Assembly: GCF_900185725.1 (NCBI RefSeq)
Contig: NZ_FYAU01000005.1
Coordinates: 55,129-119,128, forward strand
Direction of reading: 5' to 3'
From: Stappia sp. TSB10P1A
GTDB taxonomy: Bacteria > Pseudomonadota > Alphaproteobacteria > Rhizobiales > Stappiaceae
DNA: 64,000 bases
Shown in pieces: positions 18,076 through 26,539 of this stretch (position 1 is the first letter of the stretch; the number at the start of each line of letters is the position of its first letter). The notes under the pieces are model-generated. The model searched no databases. It saw only the letters and a program-made list of their open reading frames with translations, and was not told the DNA's origin. The position numbers and the translations under genes were made by a program.

Positions 18076-19200
18076 ATGACCAAGGCAAGGGAGAACTATC
18101 GCGAGGATGTTGCCGGGCGCGCCAATGTGGAGGACACGCCCGAACTCCTGGCCTATTACAACGATCTGGAGCGTCTCGATGCCGGCGCCCTGTGGACCGT
18201 TGCCAACAAGATCGAGCCCTGGCAGCCGAAATCCGCGTCGGTTCCCGTCCTGTGGCGCTACCGCGACCTGCGCGACCACGTGCTGCGCTCCGTCGACCTG
18301 GTCACGCCCGAGAAGGCCGGCCGCCGGGTGATCTATCTGAACAATCCGGGCCGCCAGGATGTCGCCGCCGCCGTCGGCTGGCTCTATTCCGGCCTGCAGG
18401 TCATGCATCCGGGCGAGACTGCCTCGGCGCATGCGCATTCCGCCTCCGCGCTGCGTTTCATCATGGAAGGGGCGGGCGCCTACACGATCGTCGACGGTCA
18501 CAAGATGACGCTTGGCGCCAACGACTTCGTGCTCACCCCCAACGGCACCTGGCACGAGCATGGCGTTGCCGAGGACGGTGCCCCCTGCATCTGGCAGGAC
18601 GGGCTCGACATCCCGCTCGTCAATGCGCTGGAAGCGAATTTCTACGCCGTTCATGAGGATCTGCGGCAGGTCGTCGGCTATCCGGTCAACGATTCCACGG
18701 CGATCTGGGCCAATCCCGGCCTCCAGCCGGTCGGCACCGACTGGGGCAAGCCCTATTCGCCGCTGTTGAAGTTCGAGTGGGGCCCGACCTACGAGGCGCT
18801 GCAGCGCTATTCCAGGGTGACGGACGGATCGCCCTATGACGGCGTCCTGATGAACTATGTCAATCCGCTGACCGGCGGTCCGGTGATGCAGACCATCGGC
18901 GCCTCGATGCAGTTGCTGCGGCCGGGCGAGCGCACGAAGGCGCACCGCCACACCGGCAGCTTCATCTACCAGGTCGCCAAGGGGAAGGGCTATTCGATCA
19001 TCGATGGGAAGCGTTTCGACTGGCAGGAGCGGGATATCTTCTGCGTTCCGTCCTGGGCCTGGCATGAGCATGGCAACGCTTCGGAGAGCGAGGACGCCTG
19101 CCTCTTCACCTTCAACGACCTGCCGGTGATGCAGTCGCTCGGCCTCTATCGCGAAGAGGCCTTTGGCGACAATGACGGCCAGCAGCCGCTTGTAGCCTGA
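18076..19200 (+). CDS. Gentisate 1,2-dioxygenase-like bicupin ring-cleavage enzyme
   Basis: 374 aa with two cupin domains. The first has the metal-binding motif region HPGETASAHAHSASALRFIM near residues 116-135; the second has LRPGERTKAHRHTGSFIYQV near residue 279. This is the type III extradiol bicupin family of gentisate, salicylate and 1-hydroxy-2-naphthoate 1,2-dioxygenases, which use Fe(II) and O2 to open a hydroxylated aromatic ring. AGGAGG lies just before the ATG. The exact substrate within the family cannot be set from sequence, but maleylpyruvate-type products fit the next genes. Confidence 0.87.
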   Translation: MTKARENYREDVAGRANVEDTPELLAYYNDLERLDAGALWTVANKIEPWQPKSASVPVLWRYRDLRDHVLRSVDLVTPEKAGRRVIYLNNPGRQDVAAAVGWLYSGLQVMHPGETASAHAHSASALRFIMEGAGAYTIVDGHKMTLGANDFVLTPNGTWHEHGVAEDGAPCIWQDGLDIPLVNALEANFYAVHEDLRQVVGYPVNDSTAIWANPGLQPVGTDWGKPYSPLLKFEWGPTYEALQRYSRVTDGSPYDGVLMNYVNPLTGGPVMQTIGASMQLLRPGERTKAHRHTGSFIYQVAKGKGYSIIDGKRFDWQERDIFCVPSWAWHEHGNASESEDACLFTFNDLPVMQSLGLYREEAFGDNDGQQPLVA

Positions 19201-19214
19201 GGAGCGCCGATCCC

Positions 19215-20126
19215 ATGCGTCTTGTCACGTATCGCAGCAGCATCGAGGCGGAGGCCCGCCTCGGTGTCCTTGACGGAGATCTGGTGATCGATGTCGAGAG
19301 GATCGGCCTGCGGGCCGGTTTGCCTCTGCCGTCGAAAATGCTCGACTTCATCGACCTTGGCCCGGTGGCGGTTTCGGACCTGCGGTCAATCATCGAGGAC
19401 AGCCGGACAGGGTTCCGAACCGGCGTCACGCTGCCGCTGGGCAATGTCAGGCTGCTGGCGCCGATCCCGCGACCCCGCAAGAACGTCTTCGGAATCGGGC
19501 TCAACTATGTCGAGCATGTCGCCGAATCGGCGCGCACGCTCGACACCTCGAAGGACCTGCCGAAGCAGCCGATCCTCTTCTCCAAGCCGCCGACGACGGT
19601 TATCGGGCCCGGTGAGGCGGTGCAGCACGACGCCAGGATCACCCAGCAACTGGACTGGGAGGTGGAACTGGCGGTGGTGATGGGGCGGACGGCCAGCCGT
19701 GTGTCCGAGGCCGAGGCGCTCGCCCATGTCTTCGGCTACAGCGTGATGATCGACATCAGCGCTCGCGACAATCGCCGGGCAGGCCAATGGATCTACTCCA
19801 AGGGCCAGGACACATATGCCCCCTTCGGCCCGTGCATCGTCACGGCCGACGAGATCGGCGATCCCCATGCGCTGGATCTGTGGCTGACGGTTAACGGCGA
19901 GACGAAGCAGAAGTCCAACACGCGCCACATGCTGTTCAAGGTGCCGGCATTGATCGCCGACATCAGCGCGGCGATTGCGCTGGAACCCGGCGACATCATC
20001 GCGTCGGGAACGCCGGATGGCGTGGGCGCCGGCCGGGACCCGCAGGAATGGCTATGGCCCGGCGATGTCATCGAGGCCGGCGTCGAGGGTATCGGCACGC
20101 TGCGCCACCCGGTCGTCGCGATCTGA
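19215..20126 (+). CDS. Fumarylacetoacetate hydrolase family protein (acylpyruvate hydrolase)
   Basis: 303 aa. The C-terminal FAH domain shows metal-binding carboxylates (LDWEVELAVVMGR), the DISARDNRR segment and the closing motif GDIIASGTPDGVGAG. Members hydrolyse acylpyruvates such as maleylpyruvate or fumarylpyruvate, or act as ring-fission decarboxylase/isomerase enzymes. It starts 14 bp after the dioxygenase, so it should cleave the dioxygenase product. With a maleate isomerase in the same operon, direct hydrolysis of maleylpyruvate to pyruvate plus maleate is the likeliest role. Confidence 0.88.
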   Translation: MRLVTYRSSIEAEARLGVLDGDLVIDVERIGLRAGLPLPSKMLDFIDLGPVAVSDLRSIIEDSRTGFRTGVTLPLGNVRLLAPIPRPRKNVFGIGLNYVEHVAESARTLDTSKDLPKQPILFSKPPTTVIGPGEAVQHDARITQQLDWEVELAVVMGRTASRVSEAEALAHVFGYSVMIDISARDNRRAGQWIYSKGQDTYAPFGPCIVTADEIGDPHALDLWLTVNGETKQKSNTRHMLFKVPALIADISAAIALEPGDIIASGTPDGVGAGRDPQEWLWPGDVIEAGVEGIGTLRHPVVAI

Positions 20127-20313
20127 TCCGAACAGGACGGGCAAGTCGTCAAAACGGTACGGCTTGCCGCCGCGGGCCGCGCTTCCATGGTCCGTGACAC
20201 GTCAATGCCGGCGGGGTGTCGTCGACGACGGCGTCCTGCCGGCGGCAAGTGCGCGCGGCCCCGCTAGACCCGTCGCGGCCTGACGCGACCCCATCTCACC
20301 CGGAGGGAGTGGC

Positions 20314-21345
20314 ATGCTCGATCTGCCCAAATTCAAGGCTGCCGCAGTCCAGGCGGCTCCCGTCTTCCTCGATACCGAAGCGACCGTGGCGAAGGTCTGC
20401 GGCCTGATCCGGGAGGCGGCCGAGGCCGGCGCCCGGCTCGTCGCCTTCCCCGAGGTCTTCATCGCCGGCTATCCCTACTGGAACTGGATTATGAACCCGG
20501 TGGAGGGAAGCCCCTGGTTCGAGCGGCTGGTACGCTCGGCCATCGAGATCCCGGGGCCGGAAATCGCCGAGATCGCGCAGGCGGCCGCCCGCCACCGGAT
20601 CAATGTGGTGGTCGGCGCGAACGAGCGCAGCCGGCACGGCATCGGTACGATCTACAATACCGTCATTACCATTTCGGACGAAGGCCTTGTGCTCGGGCGC
20701 CATCGCAAGCTGGTGCCGACATGGGCCGAGAAGCTGACATGGGCTCCGGGCGATGCATCGGCCCTGCGCGTGCATGACACCAGCGTCGGTCCGCTCGGTT
20801 GCCTTGCCTGCGGCGAGAACACCAACACGCTGGCGCGCTTCGCGCTGCTTGCCCAGGGCGAGCTGGTGCATGTCGCCAATTACATCTCCCTGCCGGTTGC
20901 GCCTCCCGACTACGACATGGCCGAGGCGATCAAGGTGCGCGCGGCCGCGCACAGCTTCGAGGGCAAGGTGTTCACCGTTGTCTCGTGCTCGACCGTCTCG
21001 CAGGAGATCATCGATGCGATGGCGGCCTCGCATCCGCAGGCGCGCGACCTGCTTGCGCGGAAGAACAGCGCCTTTTCCGGTGTTCTGGGGCCGGATGGCC
21101 GGGTGGTCGGCGAGCCGCTGATCGACGAGGAAGGCATCGTCTATGCCGAGATCGACCTGTCCCGCTGCATCCAGCCCCGGCAGATGCACGACATCACCGG
21201 TCACTACAACCGGTTCGACATTTTCGACCTGCGGGTGAATCGGCGGCCGCTCCAGCCGGCGCGCTTCGACGACTTTGCAGCGGCGGCGGCCGAGGCATCC
21301 CTCGCGGATCCCGCCACAGATACAGGACCGGAGACCGAGAAATGA
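20314..21345 (+). CDS. Nitrilase-superfamily C-N hydrolase
   Basis: 343 aa with the full catalytic triad of the family: Glu47 (AFPEVF), Lys132 (HRKLVPT) and Cys166 (CLACGEN). The C-A-C-G-E-N context and the YPYWNWIM segment resemble true nitrilases (branch 1) more than amidases. It would convert a nitrile to an acid plus ammonia, possibly feeding a hydroxybenzoate-type acid to the dioxygenase. GGAGGGA precedes ATG 20314. The next gene overlaps its stop by four bases. The 187-bp gap before it leaves room for its own promoter. Confidence 0.88.
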   Translation: MLDLPKFKAAAVQAAPVFLDTEATVAKVCGLIREAAEAGARLVAFPEVFIAGYPYWNWIMNPVEGSPWFERLVRSAIEIPGPEIAEIAQAAARHRINVVVGANERSRHGIGTIYNTVITISDEGLVLGRHRKLVPTWAEKLTWAPGDASALRVHDTSVGPLGCLACGENTNTLARFALLAQGELVHVANYISLPVAPPDYDMAEAIKVRAAAHSFEGKVFTVVSCSTVSQEIIDAMAASHPQARDLLARKNSAFSGVLGPDGRVVGEPLIDEEGIVYAEIDLSRCIQPRQMHDITGHYNRFDIFDLRVNRRPLQPARFDDFAAAAAEASLADPATDTGPETEK

Positions 21346-22100
21346 GTGCCAACCGGATCGTGCGTGTGGGGCAGATCGTCCCCTCCTCGAACACGACGAT
21401 GGAAACCGAAATCCCGGCGATCTTGCGCGCCCGCGAGGCAAGCCATCCCGAGCGGTTCACCTTTCATTCGAGCCGCATGCGCATGAAGAAGGTGACCAAG
21501 GAAGAGCTTGCGGCGATGGACGGCGACAGCGAACGCTGTGCGCTGGAGCTGTCGGACGCGCGCGTCGACGTCCTTGGCTATGCCTGTCTTGTCGCCATCA
21601 TGAGCATGGGGTTGGGCTATCACCGGGTCTCGGAGGAGCGGCTGCACCGCCGGACCGAGGAGAACGGCGCGCCGGCGCCCGTCGTCACCAGCGCCGGTGC
21701 CCTGGTCGACGGGCTGCATGCCATCGGCGCGAAGAAGGTCTCGATCCTGGCGCCCTATATGAAGCCTCTGACCAAGCTGGTCATCGACTATATCGAGAAT
21801 GAGGGGATCGAGGTCGTCGACAGCATCTCGCTGGAGATCCCGGACAATCTCGAGGTCGGGCGGCAGGACCCGCTGGCGCCGGTGGAGATCACCAAGCGAC
21901 TGAAAACCGACAGCGTCGATGCCGTCATTGCGTCGGCCTGCGTGCAGATGCCGTCGCTGGCTGCGATCCAGATCATCGAGGATCGCGTCGGCATGCCGGT
22001 CATCTCCTCGTCGGTGGCGACCACCTACATGATGCTGAAGCGGCTCGGCCTGAGCACCCGGGTCCCCGGTTATGGCGCGCTGCTGTCGGGGGCCTACTGA
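21342..22100 (+). CDS. Maleate cis-trans isomerase (Asp/Glu racemase superfamily)
   Basis: 252 aa. It contains VGQIVPSSNTTMETEIP at the N-terminus and the two catalytic cysteines expected of maleate isomerases, Cys82 (GYACLVAIM) and Cys200 (IASACVQMPSL). The enzyme turns maleate into fumarate by transient thiol addition, with no external cofactor. The start overlaps the nitrilase stop (ATGA), so the two are translationally coupled. In this operon it completes the route from maleylpyruvate hydrolysis to the TCA cycle. An arylmalonate-decarboxylase-like role is possible but less consistent with the neighbours. Confidence 0.88.
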   Translation: MSANRIVRVGQIVPSSNTTMETEIPAILRAREASHPERFTFHSSRMRMKKVTKEELAAMDGDSERCALELSDARVDVLGYACLVAIMSMGLGYHRVSEERLHRRTEENGAPAPVVTSAGALVDGLHAIGAKKVSILAPYMKPLTKLVIDYIENEGIEVVDSISLEIPDNLEVGRQDPLAPVEITKRLKTDSVDAVIASACVQMPSLAAIQIIEDRVGMPVISSSVATTYMMLKRLGLSTRVPGYGALLSGAY

Positions 22101-22234
22101 GTGACACGTCTGACACAACTGTCCCTCCCAACGAGAGGGCGGGAAAGTCGGCAGCTCGCAAAACGGCTCGGATGCAATGCCGCGCGTTTCTGCGTTCAGG
22201 AGAAACCCTCAGCGAAGGCGTCGGTCGGTCCGCG

Positions 22235-22660
22235 TCACGGCGATGGCTTGGCAGCCTTGCGATCGACCGCTTCAAGCAGGGCATCGGCGCCGTTGCGTAG
22301 CAGAGCCTCCTCAAGGGTCTTCTCATAGTCCGCCCGAGCGGCCTTGAGACGATCGGCGCCTGGCTTGGTGAGGACTGCGTAGACGCCTCGCTTGTCGTCC
22401 GGACACAGATCCCGCACAGCCAAGTCAGCACGGCTCAAGCGTTCGAGCATGCGAGAAACCGAGCTTTGATTGAGGCCCAAATGCGCGGCCAATTCCTGCA
22501 TCCGGAGCTCGCTGTTCGCGGCTTTCGACAGAGCATCCAGTGCTCGGAACTCCGACAATCCGAGACTGTGCTTTGCCTGCAGGACTCTGCTCAGGTCTGC
22601 CTCGACGCTGTCCACGATATCGAGCAACTTGTGCCAGGAGATGGATTTCGAATGGGGCAT
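22235..22660 (-). CDS. MarR-family transcriptional regulator
   Basis: A winged-helix regulator of about 141 aa from ATG 22660. The recognition region is QELAAHLGLNQSSVSRMLERLSRADLAVR and the wing follows in PDDKRGVYAVLTKPG. An in-frame ATG at 22699 would add 13 residues, but an operator-like site at 22698-22718 sits there, which favours the later start. It is the last gene of a - strand run (DsbA-like, SMR, SMR, deaminase, MarR) and probably autoregulates and controls the run through the related sites at 24658-24721. Confidence 0.87.
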   Translation of the reverse strand: MPHSKSISWHKLLDIVDSVEADLSRVLQAKHSLGLSEFRALDALSKAANSELRMQELAAHLGLNQSSVSRMLERLSRADLAVRDLCPDDKRGVYAVLTKPGADRLKAARADYEKTLEEALLRNGADALLEAVDRKAAKPSP

Positions 22661-22697
22661 CGCTGCATCTGCATCCTTGGACGGCGAACAGGCGGGC

Positions 22698-22718
22698 ACC
22701 TACATGTATGGCCATGCA
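22698..22718. promoter_or_regulatory. Third MarR-type operator-like site
   Basis: This 21-bp stretch before the MarR gene matches the reverse complement of the two repeats at 24658-24721 at 17 of 21 positions, sharing the CTACATG and CATGCA blocks. Its placement in front of the MarR start suggests autoregulation. Confidence 0.5.
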
Positions 22719-22738
22719 GATGCCCGCGCAAGGCTCAC

Positions 22739-23233
22739 CTATCTGCCGGCCGCTCGGCGGGAGCCGCGCTGATAGGCCTCGAACGGCGCCAGCCTGTCAG
22801 GTACCGCCAGTTCGCGGGCACGAGGTGACGCCCACGTTCGAGGATCGGTTTCCAGCAGACGGTATGATCCACGGTAGTCAAACCCATGGTCAGCCGCCGC
22901 GTGTCTGTCGACAGCGTAGTAAATATGCGAGATCCCGGCATAGAGGGCACTGAGATAGCACATAGCGCATGGTTCTCCGGAAGCCAAAAGCGTGGCGCCC
23001 TGCAGATGCGGCGTTCTTCCAGATCGGCAGGCATTGCGGATAGCCTCGACTTCAGCGTGGGCTGTTGGATCGTGACACTCGATGACGCGATTGACGCCAC
23101 GACCGAGTATCTCGCCAGTCTCGCCGACAATCAGGGCGGTGAACGGGATGCCGCCGCTGGCTACGTGCTTGAGGGAGAAAGCCACTGTTTCGGCCATCAG
23201 CGGAAGCATGCGAGCGGAGGGGGGCTGGACCAT
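22739..23233 (-). CDS. Nucleoside/guanine deaminase-like zinc enzyme (CDA fold)
   Basis: 164 aa with the zinc signature of the cytidine/deoxycytidylate deaminase superfamily: HAE (His59, Glu61) and PCAMC (Cys89, Cys92). It has the length and ATLLASGEPCAMCYLSALYAG block of guanine-deaminase/TadA-like branches. It should hydrolyse an exocyclic amino group of a base or related heterocycle. Lying between SMR efflux genes and a MarR regulator is unusual, so it may act on the compound sensed and exported by the operon. True substrate unknown. Confidence 0.83.
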   Translation of the reverse strand: MVQPPSARMLPLMAETVAFSLKHVASGGIPFTALIVGETGEILGRGVNRVIECHDPTAHAEVEAIRNACRSGRTPHLQGATLLASGEPCAMCYLSALYAGISHIYYAVDRHAAADHGFDYRGSYRLLETDPRTWASPRARELAVPDRLAPFEAYQRGSRRAAGR

Positions 23234-23252
23234 ATCGATGTTCTCCTGCCGT

Positions 23253-23627
23253 TCACGAGCCTGGAGCTTGAAGTTTGGGACTGTCGGCCAGCTTCAACCA
23301 AACGACCCCTGCGATGATGACCGCGAGCCAGAGGCCCTGAAACCAGGTGAGAGTCTGGTCGAACACGACGCTGCCGAAAAGGACGGCTCCAATCGAGCCG
23401 ATCCCTGCCCAGACGGCATAGCCAATGCCCACATCGATCTCTCGCAGGGCCGCACTCAAAAAATACAGGGTAAGAAGAAAGAACACGATGGCGGCCGCGG
23501 ACCAGCCCAGCCTCGTGAAAGCTGTACTGCCTCCGACGCTTATCGCATAGCCGACCTCGAACAGGCTGGCCAGGAGCAGCATCACCCAGGCGCTTGTGGA
23601 TTTGCGGGCTTCTTGGACGATTGTCAT
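23253..23627 (-). CDS. SMR-family efflux protein (subunit 2)
   Basis: 124 aa and four predicted helices. The essential SMR glutamate is in helix 1 (LLLASLFEVGYAISV) and the helix-3/4 signature is GIGYAVWAGIGSIGAVLFG. SMR proteins export cationic or guanidinium compounds as antiparallel dimers. It follows a second SMR gene by 54 bp; paired SMR genes usually encode heterodimers. Confidence 0.9.
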   Translation of the reverse strand: MTIVQEARKSTSAWVMLLLASLFEVGYAISVGGSTAFTRLGWSAAAIVFFLLTLYFLSAALREIDVGIGYAVWAGIGSIGAVLFGSVVFDQTLTWFQGLWLAVIIAGVVWLKLADSPKLQAPGS

Positions 23628-23681
23628 AGCGTTTGGTTTCCTTTGTGAAGCAAGCCGGTTTCGTTGTTTCAGGTGCAGCGC

Positions 23682-24002
23682 CTACGCTGCGCCGCTCAAG
23701 CGCAGGCCAACAACCCCGCCGATGACCAGCGCGATGCCGAGAGCTTTTTTCCAGCTCAGGGTTTGGCCGAAGAACAACGCGCCCAGAACGACGATCCCGA
23801 CGCCCGAGATTGAGGTCCACATGGCGTAGCCCACGCCGACGTCGAATGTCAGAAGCGCAAGACTGAGAAAGAGGGTCGCCAAAGCACCGCTCGCAAGCGT
23901 AGCTGCGGTCCAGCCGGGGTGGGTGAAGCCTTTCGCGTTTCCGGCCGAAATTGCGACAGCGATCTCGAAAATGACGGCGATCCCGAGATACAACCAGGGC
24001 AT
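23682..24002 (-). CDS. SMR-family efflux protein (subunit 1)
   Basis: 106 aa and four helices, with the conserved glutamate in helix 1 (YLGIAVIFEIAVAISAG) and the signature GVGYAMWTSISGVGIVVLG. It differs clearly from the downstream SMR protein, as expected of a heterodimeric pair (YkkCD- or MdtIJ-like arrangement). The ATG is two bases from the DsbA-like stop, so translation is probably coupled. Confidence 0.9.
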   Translation of the reverse strand: MPWLYLGIAVIFEIAVAISAGNAKGFTHPGWTAATLASGALATLFLSLALLTFDVGVGYAMWTSISGVGIVVLGALFFGQTLSWKKALGIALVIGGVVGLRLSGAA

Positions 24003-24004
24003 GC

Positions 24005-24646
24005 TTACTCTCCAATGCTGATGAGGGGATGGGACTGTTTGGGGCCGGCGGCGGCTTCGAACTGATCGAGCGCCGCCTCAAGTTGCGCCATGGGCGGAGT
24101 CCCTCGGAAGATCTGATCGCCGACGACAATGGTGGGAACCGAGCGGATCCCCATGTCTTCCTTGGCATGGCGCAGCGCTTCGCGGTGACGTGCTCTGTAC
24201 GTACCGTCCTTCAGCGCAAGACGAGCCGCTTCCGCGTCGATTCCGACGTCCGCAGCCAGCCCCACCAGGACTTGCGGATCACCGATATTGCGGTCTTCCT
24301 GGAAAAAGGCCTGCAGAACACGCAAGGAATAGGCGTGATCACGCCCTTGATCCTGCGCCATCGCCAGCAACTCGAATGCCTTGGCTGTCCTCGGCTGCGG
24401 GGAGATCGAGGGCAGCTTGATTGGCACCCCAAGCTGCTCAGCGAGCGGATATACCGACCGGGCCCAGATTGAAGGCAGGTAAGGGTCTTCTGGCTTCAGG
24501 GTTGGCACTGGCGCCGGCCTCAGTTCGAAGGCGTGCCAGCTCAGGCCAATGTTGCGGCCCGCTGTTGCCCGTGACACGACTTTCTCGGCCAGCAGGCAGA
24601 ACGGGCACACATAGTCCGAATAGACGACAACGGATTTCATATGCAC
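24005..24646 (-). CDS. DsbA-family (FrnE-like) thioredoxin-fold oxidoreductase
   Basis: 213 aa, cytoplasmic (no signal), with an N-terminal redox motif CPFC (Cys14, Cys17), an inserted helical domain and a C-terminal cis-Pro segment (RSVPTIVVGDQIFRG). This is the FrnE/2-hydroxychromene-2-carboxylate isomerase-like branch of the DsbA superfamily, often linked to oxidative or electrophile stress. It is the first gene of the MarR-associated operon; two 21-bp operator-like repeats lie just upstream. Confidence 0.87.
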   Translation of the reverse strand: MHMKSVVVYSDYVCPFCLLAEKVVSRATAGRNIGLSWHAFELRPAPVPTLKPEDPYLPSIWARSVYPLAEQLGVPIKLPSISPQPRTAKAFELLAMAQDQGRDHAYSLRVLQAFFQEDRNIGDPQVLVGLAADVGIDAEAARLALKDGTYRARHREALRHAKEDMGIRSVPTIVVGDQIFRGTPPMAQLEAALDQFEAAAGPKQSHPLISIGE

Positions 24647-25226
24647 CTCACTTATCTTGCATGCACATGCATGTAGATTGGAGTGAGGCGCTCGTCAAGG
24701 TGCATGTGCATGCATGTAGATGTGTAAAGGCCGTGATTTGCTCGATTACGCCGGCGCCGTCGGGGTATCGCCCAGCGATGAGTCGCGTTCGAAACGAGGC
24801 GCGCAGATGGAAGGGTGACTCCGCCGCGGCTAGATCACGTTGGAAAAGCGGGCAGCGTGAAGCGCCCGCGCTCCGGGGGCAGGGGCGCCGAGATTCTGGT
24901 CACCCGGGTCTGAAGTTAGTCACCTTTGGCGGCCTGCTCTATGCGACCTCCAGATTTAAAAGGAAAACGACTAAGTCAATGGTTCTATTGTTATTTTGGA
25001 CTTTGAAAGACGCTCTGACGGTCGCTGCCAAAGCGAGGCATGATTCAAATTCGCCACACCAGAGGTTGGGCTGTGCGAAAGCGCGCGAAGCGGCGACGGC
25101 ATCTCCGGCTCCGCACCCTGGGTCGTCACGCCCGGACCTGTGGCGATCTGGGGGTGATCTGGGGTCGATCTGGGTCCGACCGGTCTCGCCTCCGATCAGG
25201 CGAGCCAGCGCGGACCTCGCCCCCGG
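24647..25226. other. Intergenic region with operator repeats, otherwise empty
   Basis: Besides the two 21-bp repeats at 24658-24721, I see no gene. The section 24940-25010 is notably AT-rich compared with its surroundings. Reading frames through 24730-25220 have no recognisable domain and look like non-coding GC-rich sequence or old insertion debris. Confidence 0.4.
24658..24721. promoter_or_regulatory. Two direct 21-bp operator-like repeats
   Basis: Copies at 24658-24678 and 24701-24721 agree at 19 of 21 positions (TGCATG, two variable bases, CATGCATGTAGAT) and are spaced 43 bp apart, about four helical turns. They lie 12 bp upstream of the DsbA-like start. A related site precedes the MarR gene, so MarR is the likely binder. 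Confidence 0.6.
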
Positions 25227-26483
25227 TCAAGGGCAGAGCAGCATCACGGGCAAGGGCATGCCGGGGTGGACGGCGTCGACGTCGGGCGGGATCACGGCGA
25301 TCCCCATCGCCCGGGCCATGGGCGACAAGGCGGCTGACGCGCCCGGGCCCAACCGATCGAGGATCGGGCGTCCCATCGGGTCGCGCTCGGTCCAGACGAC
25401 CGGCACATATTCCCGTCGCCCTGTCGAGCGGCGATACCGGAACCCTGCGATGGCCGGCAGCCAGTTGTCCGGCTCCTCCAGCAGTCCGGCGACCCGGCGC
25501 AGGGCCGGTTGGGCGATCTGGCTGAAGGTGATCGCGGCCGCATAGGGGTTGCCGGGAAGCCCGACATACAGCGCCGCGCCCAGCCGGCCCACGGTCAGCG
25601 GCTTGCCGGGGCGGATGGCAACCTTGAGCACGTCCAGTTCCGCCGCTTCGGCGCGCAGCGCGTCGAGGATGTGATCCTCCTCGCCGGCCGACACGCCGCC
25701 GGAGGAGATCACGACGTCATGCCCCTGCGCGGCGTCGCGGATCGCGGCGCGGATACAGGCGGGATCGTCCGGCAGAATGCCGAGATCGGACAGCGCGACC
25801 CAGGATAGCCCGGCCAGGGTGGCGCGCAGAAGCACGCGGTTGGAATTGTAGATCTGTCCCGGCCCAAGCGCCCGGCCCGGCTCGGCCAGTTCGTTGCCGG
25901 TCGACAGAATGGCCACGCGCACCTTGGGCCGAACAGCGACCTCCGCCACGCCGCTGCCTGCCAGAAGGGCAAGGCGGGGCGGGCTCAGGGCTAATCCTGC
26001 GTCAAGCGCGGGCGCCCCATGTGCCATATCCTCGCCCTGGCGGCGGATGTTCTGCCCGGCCCGGGGACGCTGCGTCAGCGTCACGCTGTCGCCCACGCGC
26101 GAGACCTGTTCCTGGATCACGACGGCATCGGCTTCCAGCGGGATCGGCGCACCGGTGAAGATGCGTGCCGCCGAACCTTGCGGCAGGATCAGCCGGCGGC
26201 CGTCGCCGGCGGCAATGCGCGCGGAGACCGGCAGGTGCCAGGGACCATCGCCCGTCAGGTCGGAAAGGCGGATGGCATAGCCGTCCATGGCCGAGTTGTC
26301 GAAGGGCGGCAAGGCCGAGACGGCCAGGACCGGCGCCGCCAGCACGCGGCCTGCGGCCTGGTCGAGGTGAAGCGTTTCGGCGCCCGCCACAGGCGTTGCG
26401 ACCGCAACGGCACGCAGCCGCGCAGCATCGACCGAGAGCGCCGACCCGGGCCTGCCGGCCGAACAGGAAGCTGCCGTTCCCAT
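25227..26483 (-). CDS. moeA: Molybdopterin molybdenumtransferase (MoeA)
   Basis: 418 aa from ATG 26483, which follows a strong AGGAGG. The MoeA domains are visible: PPFDNSAMDGYAIR near the N-terminus, the IFTGAPIP segment, the MPT-binding core (VAILSTGNEL and SSGGVSAGEEDHI) and the C-terminal domain. MoeA inserts molybdate into adenylylated molybdopterin. It lies 56 bp after aioA on the same strand. A MoeA copy linked to aioBA is common in Rhizobiales and probably supplies cofactor for the arsenite oxidase on induction. Confidence 0.92.
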   Translation of the reverse strand: MGTAASCSAGRPGSALSVDAARLRAVAVATPVAGAETLHLDQAAGRVLAAPVLAVSALPPFDNSAMDGYAIRLSDLTGDGPWHLPVSARIAAGDGRRLILPQGSAARIFTGAPIPLEADAVVIQEQVSRVGDSVTLTQRPRAGQNIRRQGEDMAHGAPALDAGLALSPPRLALLAGSGVAEVAVRPKVRVAILSTGNELAEPGRALGPGQIYNSNRVLLRATLAGLSWVALSDLGILPDDPACIRAAIRDAAQGHDVVISSGGVSAGEEDHILDALRAEAAELDVLKVAIRPGKPLTVGRLGAALYVGLPGNPYAAAITFSQIAQPALRRVAGLLEEPDNWLPAIAGFRYRRSTGRREYVPVVWTERDPMGRPILDRLGPGASAALSPMARAMGIAVIPPDVDAVHPGMPLPVMLLCP

Positions 26484-26539
26484 CTGCACCTCCTGCGCAG
26501 GGACCCGCCCCGGCGGCGGGGCGGGTCCGTTGGCTTGAA

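Noticed and set aside
24420..25545. Long + strand frame across the gap before moeA
   Set aside because: It runs through the 3' end of moeA antisense and the operator repeats, with no domain; not coding.
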